Positions 20,024 through 27,644 of a stretch of DNA of 64,000 nt are shown here, in pieces. The position numbers and the translations under genes were made by a program. The stretch comes from Pseudooceanicola atlanticus. GTDB taxonomy: Bacteria; Pseudomonadota; Alphaproteobacteria; Rhodobacterales; Rhodobacteraceae. The stretch covers positions 113,211-177,210 of the forward strand of contig NZ_AQQX01000006.1 in NCBI RefSeq assembly GCF_000768315.1, read 5' to 3'. Positions within the stretch are counted from its first letter, which is position 1. Each line of letters begins with the position of its first letter. A model generated the notes under the pieces. The model was given only the letters and a program-made list of their open reading frames with translations. It made no database searches and had not been told where the DNA came from.

Positions 20024-20443
20024 ATGTTTCAAAAGATAATGGTCCCGGTGGATCTGGCTCATGCCGATCGCCTGGACAAGGCGCTCAAATGTGCCGGAAA
20101 CATGGGCAAGCAATTCGACGCCGAAATTGTCTACGTGGGCGTTACGGCGGCCACGCCCAGTTCGATCGCTCACACCCCCGAGGAATTCGCCGAGAAACTG
20201 AAGACCTTCGCGTCTTCCCAGGGCGAAACCTACGGGATCAAGGCCTCGGCCCATGCGATCACCAGCCATGACCCGACCACCGATCTCGATCCGACCCTGC
20301 TAAAGGCAGTGGACGAGGTTGGCGCGGACCTGGTCATCATGGCGAGCCATATCCCGAACATCACGGATTACGTCTGGCCGTCCAATGGGGGCACCATTGC
20401 CGGTCACGCCAAGGCATCCGTGCTGGTCGTTCGGGACAAGTAA
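20024..20443 (+). CDS. Universal stress protein (UspA family)
   Basis: The 139-residue single-domain protein begins MFQKIMVPVDLAH, the first strand of the Usp fold, and ends with the strand-forming ASVLVVRDK. A GxxGH/S-type ATP-binding segment (GGTIAGHAKASVLVV) is present near the C-terminus. The inner ATG was chosen because a GGAGG lies upstream of it. The gene stands 42 bases before a BCCT carrier gene. Usp domains are often linked to solute carriers of osmolytes, so a joint role is plausible. Confidence 0.88.
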   Translation: MFQKIMVPVDLAHADRLDKALKCAGNMGKQFDAEIVYVGVTAATPSSIAHTPEEFAEKLKTFASSQGETYGIKASAHAITSHDPTTDLDPTLLKAVDEVGADLVIMASHIPNITDYVWPSNGGTIAGHAKASVLVVRDK

Positions 20444-20485
20444 CGACGCATGGACGTCGTCACAAAACAATAGGGAACAGTATCC

Positions 20486-22135
20486 ATGACTGATGCAACA
20501 GATGATGCCGATCAGGGCATTCCGGCACCGGAAGGTGTCTCGGATGTGATCGACACCGATTACGAGATCGGCCAGGACAATATCGACGGCTCTGTCGGCC
20601 CGTTCGGGTTCGACATCCACAATCCCGTCTTCCTGATCTCCGGCCTGGCGATCGTGGCCTTCGTGTTCTACACGCTCGCGCTTCCGGAACAGGCGGGTGC
20701 CGCGTTCTCGTGGCTTTTCTCCGCCGTGACCAAGGGGTTTGACTGGTTCTTCCTCGGGGCCGCGAACCTCTTCGTGATCTTCTGCCTCTTCCTGATCGTG
20801 ACGCCGCTCGGCTCCGTCCGGCTGGGCGGTGCGGAAGCGACGCCGGATTACACCTATGTCGGCTGGTTCGCGATGCTCTTTGCCGCGGGCATGGGCATCG
20901 GCCTGATGTTCTACGGTGTGTCGGAACCGATGAGCCACTTCTCCACCTCGATGGGGGGCACCTCGGCCGAAGGTGGCGTGCGGACCGACTGGGCCCCGCT
21001 TGGCGCTGCAGCCGGGAACGAGGCGGAATCGATCCGCCTGGGCATGGCCGCGACGATCTTCCACTGGGGTCTGCATCCCTGGGCGATCTACGCCGTGGTG
21101 GCACTGGCACTGGCACTGTTTAGCTACAACAAGGGCCTGCCGCTGACGATCCGCTCTGCCTTCTACCCGATCCTCGGCGATCGCGTCTGGGGCTGGTGGG
21201 GTCACATCATCGACACCCTGGCGGTCTTCGCGACGCTCTTCGGCCTGGCGACGTCGCTCGGCTTCGGTGCGACGCAGGCAAATGCGGGCCTCAACGAATT
21301 GTTCGGCGTCCCGGTCGGACCCACCACCGAGGTCATCCTGATCTCCGCCATCACCGCGGTCGCCCTGATCTCGGTCGTGCGGGGCCTGGACGGCGGTGTG
21401 AAGGTCCTGTCCGAGATCAACATGGGCCTGGCGGCTCTGCTGCTGCTCTTCGTTCTCTTCGCAGGACCGACCATCGCCATCCTGACCGGCTTCGTCGACT
21501 ACCTGGGCGCGTACCTGCAATACCTGCCGGCGCTGTCCAACCCGGTCGGCCGTGAGGACGTGAACTTCAGCCAGGGCTGGACCTCTTTCTACTGGGCCTG
21601 GTGGATCTCCTGGTCACCGTTCGTCGGCATGTTCATCGCGCGCGTGTCGCGTGGCCGTTCTGTCCGCGAATTCGTGATCTGCGTGCTGCTGATCCCGTCG
21701 CTGGTCTGCGTCCTGTGGATGTCGGTCTTCGGTGGTGTGGCGATCCAGCAGGTTGTCCAGGACGGCTACACTGCCGCCCAGGAAGCGCCGCTTGAGCTCA
21801 AGCTGTTCAAGATGCTCGACATGCTGCCGCTGACGGGGATCACCTCGTTCATCGGTATCGTCCTGGTGATCGTGTTCTTCGTGACCTCCTCGGATTCCGG
21901 TTCGCTGGTCATCGACACCATCACTGCGGGCGGCAAGGTCGACGCACCGGTCCCGCAGCGTGTGTTCTGGTGCATCTTCGAAGGCGCGGTGGCCATCGTG
22001 CTGCTGCTGTCGGCCGGAGGGTTGTCATCACTGCAATCCATGGTGATTTCCACCGGTCTGCCGTTCACGATCGTGCTGCTCATCATGTGTTTCGCGATCT
22101 ATCGCGGGCTCGTGGCGGAACGCCGCGAACTCTGA
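20486..22135 (+). CDS. BCCT family betaine/carnitine/choline-type transporter
   Basis: The 549-residue protein has about 12 membrane helices and the BCCT hallmarks: the unwound GMGIGLMFYGVSEP region of helix 3 and the tryptophan-rich signature WAWWISWSPFVGMFIARVSRG. BCCT proteins carry quaternary ammonium or related compounds such as glycine betaine, choline, carnitine and DMSP with Na+ or H+. The substrate cannot be set from sequence. Neighbouring acuI would fit DMSP, but no lyase is here. A strong terminator follows. Confidence 0.93.
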   Translation: MTDATDDADQGIPAPEGVSDVIDTDYEIGQDNIDGSVGPFGFDIHNPVFLISGLAIVAFVFYTLALPEQAGAAFSWLFSAVTKGFDWFFLGAANLFVIFCLFLIVTPLGSVRLGGAEATPDYTYVGWFAMLFAAGMGIGLMFYGVSEPMSHFSTSMGGTSAEGGVRTDWAPLGAAAGNEAESIRLGMAATIFHWGLHPWAIYAVVALALALFSYNKGLPLTIRSAFYPILGDRVWGWWGHIIDTLAVFATLFGLATSLGFGATQANAGLNELFGVPVGPTTEVILISAITAVALISVVRGLDGGVKVLSEINMGLAALLLLFVLFAGPTIAILTGFVDYLGAYLQYLPALSNPVGREDVNFSQGWTSFYWAWWISWSPFVGMFIARVSRGRSVREFVICVLLIPSLVCVLWMSVFGGVAIQQVVQDGYTAAQEAPLELKLFKMLDMLPLTGITSFIGIVLVIVFFVTSSDSGSLVIDTITAGGKVDAPVPQRVFWCIFEGAVAIVLLLSAGGLSSLQSMVISTGLPFTIVLLIMCFAIYRGLVAERREL

Positions 22136-22160
22136 TCGCGCTGCGCAACGTGCATTGGAC

Positions 22161-22188
22161 GGGCCGCCTGACAGGGCGGCCCGTTTTT
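22161..22188 (+). terminator. Intrinsic terminator after the BCCT carrier gene
   Basis: GGGCCGCC and GGCGGCCC form an eight-bp stem with a six-base loop, followed by G and five T residues. Confidence 0.88.
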
Positions 22189-22252
22189 CTTTGGGGGCCG
22201 TTGAACCGATCCCCGAACCCATGCGTATCTTCTTGAAAGACGAGGAGATCTC

Positions 22253-23668
22253 ATGACCGCCCCCACATTGCTCTGGCTGCGCCGCGATCTGCGGCTCGGT
22301 GATCATCCCGCCCTGACCGCTGCGGTCGAACGCGGCGGGCCGGTGATCCCGGTCTTTATCCATGACGACAGCGTGGCCGATCTGGGCGCCGCCCCGAAAT
22401 GGCGGATGGGCGAGGCGCTGCGTGTCTTCGGCGAGACCCTGAGCGAGAAGGGCTCCAAGCTGATCCTGCGGCGCGGCCCGGCGCGGGAAGTGGTCGAGGC
22501 GCTGATCGACGAAACCGGGGCCGATGCGGTCTACTGGACCCGCCTCTACGATCCCGACGCGATCGAGCGGGACAGCCGGATCAAGTCCGCGCTGAAGGAC
22601 AACGACATTGACGCACAGAGCTTTGCCGGTCACCTGATCTTCGAACCCTGGCAGGTCGAGACCAAGCAGGGCGGGCCTTACAAGGTCTATTCTCCGTTCT
22701 GGCGCGCCGTGAAGGATTGGCAGATCGACACGCCGCTGGCCGCGCCGTCGGACATTCGGGCGCCCGGGTCCTGGCCGGACAGCGACGCACTGGACGATTG
22801 GCAGATGGGGGCCGCCATGCGTCGGGGGGCCGCCGTGCTGGCGCGCCATTGCCAGCCGGGCGAGGGCGCCGCGCAATCCCGCCTTGGCGCTTTTGCCGCC
22901 AACGGCCTGGAGGATTACAAGGCCCGCCGCGATTTCCCCGGAGAGGACGCAACGTCAGGCATGTCGGAATACCTGACCTACGGAGAGATCTCTGCCCGCC
23001 AGTGCTGGCACACCGCCTTGCGAGGCGAAGAGGCGGGGAAAAGCGGGGCAGAACATTTCCGCAAGGAAGTCGTCTGGCGCGAGTTTGCCTACCATCTTCT
23101 CTATCACACACCCCAGATCATGACCCGCAACTGGCGCGAGGAATGGGACGCCTTCGACTGGAACGAAGAGATCACGGAGGAGGTGCAAAGATGGCAGCAG
23201 GGGCGCACCGGCATCCCCTTTGTGGATGCCGCGATGCGCGAGATGTACGTGACCGGACGGATGCACAACCGGGCCCGGATGGTGGTGGCCTCCTACCTGA
23301 CAAAACACATGCTAACGCATTGGAAGATCGGGATGAAATGGTTCGCGGATTGCCTGACGGACTGGGATCCTGCCTCCAACAGCATGGGCTGGCAATGGGT
23401 CGCGGGCTGCGGCCCCGATGCGGCGCCGTATTTCCGGGTCTTCAATCCTGACACCCAACTCGAGAAATTCGATCCGGACGGCCGCTACAAGACGGCCTGG
23501 CTGGCCGAAACCGAACGCAATCCTTCTGAAACCGCGAAAAGCTATTTCGACGCCATCCCCAAAAGCTGGAACCTGTCGGCGAGCGATGCCTATCCGGACC
23601 CCGTCGTGGCCCTCGATACGGGCAGAAAACGGGCGCTGGCTGCGTATGAAGCGCTCAAAGACGATTGA
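22253..23668 (+). CDS. phrB: Deoxyribodipyrimidine photolyase (cryptochrome/photolyase family)
   Basis: The 471-residue protein has an N-terminal antenna domain starting LLWLRRDLRLGDHPAL and a C-terminal FAD domain with GRTGIPFVDAAMREM, RMVVASYLTKH and the WQWVAGCGPDAAPYFRVFNP signature. It repairs cyclobutane pyrimidine dimers with blue light. Plant-like class I features are clear. The antenna cofactor (MTHF or 8-HDF) cannot be read. The start follows a GAGGAG-type site at 22242-22247. The neighbour downstream is a lipid methyltransferase gene, 82 bases away. Confidence 0.95.
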   Translation: MTAPTLLWLRRDLRLGDHPALTAAVERGGPVIPVFIHDDSVADLGAAPKWRMGEALRVFGETLSEKGSKLILRRGPAREVVEALIDETGADAVYWTRLYDPDAIERDSRIKSALKDNDIDAQSFAGHLIFEPWQVETKQGGPYKVYSPFWRAVKDWQIDTPLAAPSDIRAPGSWPDSDALDDWQMGAAMRRGAAVLARHCQPGEGAAQSRLGAFAANGLEDYKARRDFPGEDATSGMSEYLTYGEISARQCWHTALRGEEAGKSGAEHFRKEVVWREFAYHLLYHTPQIMTRNWREEWDAFDWNEEITEEVQRWQQGRTGIPFVDAAMREMYVTGRMHNRARMVVASYLTKHMLTHWKIGMKWFADCLTDWDPASNSMGWQWVAGCGPDAAPYFRVFNPDTQLEKFDPDGRYKTAWLAETERNPSETAKSYFDAIPKSWNLSASDAYPDPVVALDTGRKRALAAYEALKDD

Positions 23669-23750
23669 TTGTAAATATTTCGTTAAAAGAAGCTCTTGCC
23701 CGTTCGACCGGACGGGTTAGACTTTTGCCAGTCAAAAAGGAGGATTGGTC

Positions 23751-24959
23751 ATGGTCCTGACCGATACCAAAGGCGAAAAGAACCTTCCGCGCTATTTCCC
23801 GCAGGTCTACGACATGGCGTCGCGCATGCCGGTCGGGCGCCTGGATTTTCACTTGCCCGACGGTCGCATCTTTCGCGCCGAAGGCGCGCGGCCCGGTCCG
23901 GTCGCCGAATTGCATGTCCACAACCCCGATACCTTCGCCCGTCTCGTGCGGGAAGGGGACCTTGGGTTTTGCGACGCCTATATCGACGGCTGGTGGACCT
24001 CGCCGGATCTTCAGGCGTTTCTGGACCTTCTGCATGCGGGCAATGACGAGCTCTACGACGGCTTCCCCGGCATGGGCCTGCTCCGCGCCTACGAGCGCAT
24101 GCGCCACTGGATGAACCGCAACACCAAGAGCCAGGCGAAGAAGAACATCTCGTATCACTACGACCTCGGGAACCAATTCTATGGCCTGTGGCTCGACGAT
24201 ACGATGACCTATTCCTCGGCGCTGTTTCAGACCGGCCAGGAAAGCCTGGAGGCCGCACAGACCGCCAAGTACAAGTCCATGGTCGACCAGATGGGCGTGC
24301 AGCCCGGCGACCACGTGCTGGAAATCGGCTGCGGCTGGGGCGGTTTCGCCGAATATGCCGCTAAGGAACGCGGGTTGCGCGTGACCGGCCTGACGATCAG
24401 CAAGGAACAGCTGGCCTATGCCCAGGAACGGATCGCCAAGGCGGGCCTGTCGGACAAGGTCGAACTGAAGCTTCAGGATTACCGGGACGAGACCGGCTCC
24501 TACGACGGTATCGCCTCGATCGAGATGTTCGAAGCGGTCGGCGAGAAATACTGGCCAACCTATTTCGACACGGTGCGCGACAGGCTGCGGCCCGGCCGCA
24601 ATGCGACGCTCCAGATCATCACGCTGCAGGACAAACGCTGGGAGACCTACCGGAAGGGCGTTGATTTCATTCAGAAATACATCTTCCCCGGCGGTATGTT
24701 GCCCAGCCCGACCGCGCTGAAGGCCGAAGTGGAGAAGGCGGGTCTCGTCGTGCGCAAGAGCATCGAATTCGGTCCCAGCTACAGCCAGACCTTGCGCCGC
24801 TGGCACGAGACGTTCAACGACAAGTGGGATGCCGTCGCCGATCTTGGCTTCGATGACCGGTTCCGGCGGATGTGGAATTTCTACCTGACCTCTTGCGCCG
24901 CGGCGTTCGAGGGCGGTAATTGTGACGTCACGCAAATCACGATTTCCCGCCCGGCCTGA
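23751..24959 (+). CDS. Cyclopropane-fatty-acyl-phospholipid synthase family methyltransferase
   Basis: The 402-residue protein has a CFA synthase C-terminal SAM methyltransferase domain with the motif EIGCGWGGFA (residues 191-200) and the family segment YHYDLGNQFYGLWLDD. It transfers a methyl or methylene group from SAM to unsaturated acyl chains in membrane lipids. Because CfaA and related Rhodobacter enzymes make other branched or furan lipids, the product is uncertain. The start at 23751 is preceded by AAAGGAGG. An upstream TTG is unlikely. Confidence 0.88.
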   Translation: MVLTDTKGEKNLPRYFPQVYDMASRMPVGRLDFHLPDGRIFRAEGARPGPVAELHVHNPDTFARLVREGDLGFCDAYIDGWWTSPDLQAFLDLLHAGNDELYDGFPGMGLLRAYERMRHWMNRNTKSQAKKNISYHYDLGNQFYGLWLDDTMTYSSALFQTGQESLEAAQTAKYKSMVDQMGVQPGDHVLEIGCGWGGFAEYAAKERGLRVTGLTISKEQLAYAQERIAKAGLSDKVELKLQDYRDETGSYDGIASIEMFEAVGEKYWPTYFDTVRDRLRPGRNATLQIITLQDKRWETYRKGVDFIQKYIFPGGMLPSPTALKAEVEKAGLVVRKSIEFGPSYSQTLRRWHETFNDKWDAVADLGFDDRFRRMWNFYLTSCAAAFEGGNCDVTQITISRPA

Positions 24960-25005
24960 TTTTCCGGTAAAGTCCCGGCTGGCCTAACATTTCGGAGCAT
25001 CGAAC

Positions 25006-25455
25006 ATGCCCACGGCCGCACGCGTTGTCGCTGCTCTGATCGTCGGTTTCATCGCCTTTGTCGTTGCCGGGCAGGCCCGTGCGCAATTGCCCGAGGGCAT
25101 GGATCCCGGCCGGATGGTGCAGGTGTCGCTGATAATCGGGCTGATATGTGGCTGGACGATCCTCGGACGGCGTGCCGATGGAGGTCGCATGGGGTTTGCC
25201 AATGCGATCGGAATCGGGATCAGCGCGGTCGGCATGACCGTCTTCTGGGTGATCCTGCTCCTGGCCGCGAATGAGGCGCTGCGCCTGTCCCTGGCCCGTC
25301 GGTTCGATGGTCCGATGGAAGCGATCTACGCCATGTTCCCGATCATGGGCGAATACGGGCTCTACATCCTGAACCAGGAATCGCTGACCTGGTTGATCGG
25401 CGGCAGCGTCGTGGCCGGACTTGCCGCGCACATGGCCGGGAAGATGTGGCGCTGA
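25006..25455 (+). CDS. trgA: TrgA family tellurite-resistance membrane protein
   Basis: The 149-residue protein has four hydrophobic segments and fits TrgA of Rhodobacter sphaeroides, where the trgAB locus raises tellurite resistance. The arrangement trgA-trgB-cysK is the same as reported there, which supports the call. The mechanism of TrgA is unknown. The first helix begins MPTAARVVAALIVGF. trgB begins four bases after the stop, so the pair is coupled. Confidence 0.85.
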   Translation: MPTAARVVAALIVGFIAFVVAGQARAQLPEGMDPGRMVQVSLIIGLICGWTILGRRADGGRMGFANAIGIGISAVGMTVFWVILLLAANEALRLSLARRFDGPMEAIYAMFPIMGEYGLYILNQESLTWLIGGSVVAGLAAHMAGKMWR

Positions 25456-25459
25456 TCCG

Positions 25460-26557
25460 GTGATTTTTCTATTTGGAACATTGCGTTACGAGCCTCTTCT
25501 GAAGCGCGTATCCGGAGAGGAACTGGCCCTGACACCCGCCCGGTTGCCCGGCTGGCGAATTGCCGCGGTCAAGGGCAAAGCCTTTCCCATGCTTGTGCCG
25601 GACGCGGACGCCATGGCCGAGGGTTTCCTGATTGATCCTTCGGACGAGGCGCGGGCGCGAATTCATCACTATGAAGATGCTTTCGGCTATGTCCCGGTAT
25701 CGGAAGCAATCGCCACCGCTGATGGCGAGGTCCAGGCGGAGCTCTATCGGCCTAAAAAAGCACCAGGAGTGCAGGATGGGGCGTGGAGTCTCGACGTATG
25801 GACCGAAACCAATGCAGAACGTGCTTTGATCGCGGCGGCCGAGATCATGTCTTACCAAGGGCGGTTTTCTGGGGAAGCATTGCAATTTCGGTTCGGCCAG
25901 ATTGAATCGCGGGCGCGGGCGGAGCAGATGCAGCGGCCAAAGGTCGGATCGGATCGGACCCGCGACCAAGTCATGCTTCATGAAACACGTGCCGACCACG
26001 CGGGCTATTTCGTGACGACGACGGACCGCCTGTCGCACCCCACCTTTGACGGCGGCATGTCGGAACCACTCGTGCGGGAAGTGTTCCATGGAGCGGATGC
26101 GGCGATTGTGCTTCCCTATGATCCCGTCCGCGACCGCGTCCTCTTGGTCGATCAGTTCCGGATGGGGCCCTGGGCGCGTGGGGCGATCTATCCGTGGCAG
26201 CTGGAACCGGTCGCGGGGCGGGTCGATCCCGGCGAAAGCCCCGAGGATTGCGCCCGTCGCGAGGCCGAAGAGGAGGCGGGGTTGAAACTCAGGGACCTGA
26301 TCCAGGTCGGCTCGGGCTATCCCAGCCCGGGATGCGTCAGCGAATACTTCTACATCTATGTCGGCCTGTGCGACCTGCCGGACGGGACCGAAGGTCATTA
26401 CGGCGTCGAGGACGAAGCCGAAGACATCCGGACCCATATCCTTGACTGGGCGCAGGCCGAAGACCTTTTGACCCGGGGCGAAGCGGATAACGTGCCTCTT
26501 ATCCTCGCTCTGGTCTGGCTTTCACGCGAACGGTCCAGATTGCGCGCCTTGGGTTGA
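25460..26557 (+). CDS. trgB: TrgB: gamma-glutamylcyclotransferase-like domain fused to NUDIX hydrolase
   Basis: The 365-residue protein starts at a GTG four bases after trgA. The N-terminal part (residues 1-120, starting FLFGTLRYEPLL) resembles the AIG2/gamma-glutamylcyclotransferase fold. The C-terminal part has a full Nudix box (GX5EX7REUXEEXGU; Gly253 to about 275, with REAEEEAGL) of the ADP-ribose pyrophosphatase type. This domain order is that of TrgB, linked to tellurite resistance in Rhodobacter. The reaction in resistance is not known. It is followed by cysK after 55 bases. Confidence 0.87.
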   Translation: MIFLFGTLRYEPLLKRVSGEELALTPARLPGWRIAAVKGKAFPMLVPDADAMAEGFLIDPSDEARARIHHYEDAFGYVPVSEAIATADGEVQAELYRPKKAPGVQDGAWSLDVWTETNAERALIAAAEIMSYQGRFSGEALQFRFGQIESRARAEQMQRPKVGSDRTRDQVMLHETRADHAGYFVTTTDRLSHPTFDGGMSEPLVREVFHGADAAIVLPYDPVRDRVLLVDQFRMGPWARGAIYPWQLEPVAGRVDPGESPEDCARREAEEEAGLKLRDLIQVGSGYPSPGCVSEYFYIYVGLCDLPDGTEGHYGVEDEAEDIRTHILDWAQAEDLLTRGEADNVPLILALVWLSRERSRLRALG

Positions 26558-26612
26558 GTTGCCGCCACGGCCCGTTTACATCTGCTGGGCAGGTTCGAGA
26601 AAGGATAGCGCC

Positions 26613-27644
26613 ATGCGTATTGCCGAAGATCTGGCACAGGCGGTCGGCCAGACGCCGTTGATCAAATTGCGCCGTGTGAGTGAAGAAACAGGCTGCACCA
26701 TCCTGGGCAAGGCCGAGTTCCTCAATCCGGGCCAATCCGTCAAGGACCGTGCGGCGCTGTGGATCATCCGCGACGCCATCGCCAAGGGCAAGCTCGAGCC
26801 GGGCGGGACGATCGTCGAAGGCACGGCCGGCAATACCGGCATCGGCCTGGCGCTGGTCGGGGCGTCGATGGGGTTCAAGACCGTCATCGTGATCCCCGAA
26901 ACCCAGAGCCAGGAAAAGAAGGAAATGATCCGCCTCGCCGGGGCGGAGCTGGTCCAAGTGCCGGCCGTTCCCTATAAGAATCCGAACAATTATGTTCGGT
27001 ATTCTGAGAGATTGGCTGCGGAACTTGCCAAAACCGAACAACATGGGGCCATCTGGGCCAACCAGTTCGACAACGTCGCGAACCGCCAGGCTCATATCGA
27101 AAGCACCGGTCCCGAGATCTGGGAACAGACTCAGGGCAAGGTCGACGGCTTCGTCGCATCGGTCGGGTCGGGCGGCACGCTGGCCGGTGTCGGCATGGCG
27201 CTGCAGCCCAAGGGCGTGAAGGTCGCGCTGGCCGATCCGATGGGGTCGGGGGTCTATTCGCTGTATCGCGAGGGCGAGGCCAAACCCGAAGGTTCGTCCA
27301 TCACCGAAGGCATCGGCCAGGGACGCATCACCGCCAACCTCGAAGGCTTCACGCCTGACATGAGCTACCAGATCTCCGACGAAGAGGCGTTGCCCTACGT
27401 ATTCGATCTGCTCTCGGAAGAGGGCCTGTGCCTGGGTGGGTCGTCGGGCATCAACATCGCGGGTGCCGTTCGCCTCGCAAAGGAACTTGGTCCGGGCCAC
27501 ACGATCGTGACCATCCTTTGCGATTACGGCACGCGCTACCAGTCCAAGCTGTTCAACCCTGATTTCCTTCGGGAAAAAGGTCTGCCCCTTCCCGGTTGGC
27601 TGACCGAGGCACCGCGGTCAATCCCCGGTGTGTTCTCTGAGTGA
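26613..27644 (+). CDS. cysK: Cysteine synthase A (O-acetylserine sulfhydrylase)
   Basis: The 343-residue PLP enzyme has the lysine Lys44 (PGQSVKDRAALW), the phosphate-binding GTAGNTGIG loop (about residue 72) and the C-terminal DYGTRYQSKL motif. It makes cysteine from O-acetylserine and sulfide. In Rhodobacter the gene adjoining trgAB is also cysK and contributes to tellurite resistance, probably through thiol supply. The start at 26613 follows AAGGA and lies in a context unlike the upstream alternative. The stop overlaps the next gene's GTG. Confidence 0.95.
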   Translation: MRIAEDLAQAVGQTPLIKLRRVSEETGCTILGKAEFLNPGQSVKDRAALWIIRDAIAKGKLEPGGTIVEGTAGNTGIGLALVGASMGFKTVIVIPETQSQEKKEMIRLAGAELVQVPAVPYKNPNNYVRYSERLAAELAKTEQHGAIWANQFDNVANRQAHIESTGPEIWEQTQGKVDGFVASVGSGGTLAGVGMALQPKGVKVALADPMGSGVYSLYREGEAKPEGSSITEGIGQGRITANLEGFTPDMSYQISDEEALPYVFDLLSEEGLCLGGSSGINIAGAVRLAKELGPGHTIVTILCDYGTRYQSKLFNPDFLREKGLPLPGWLTEAPRSIPGVFSE

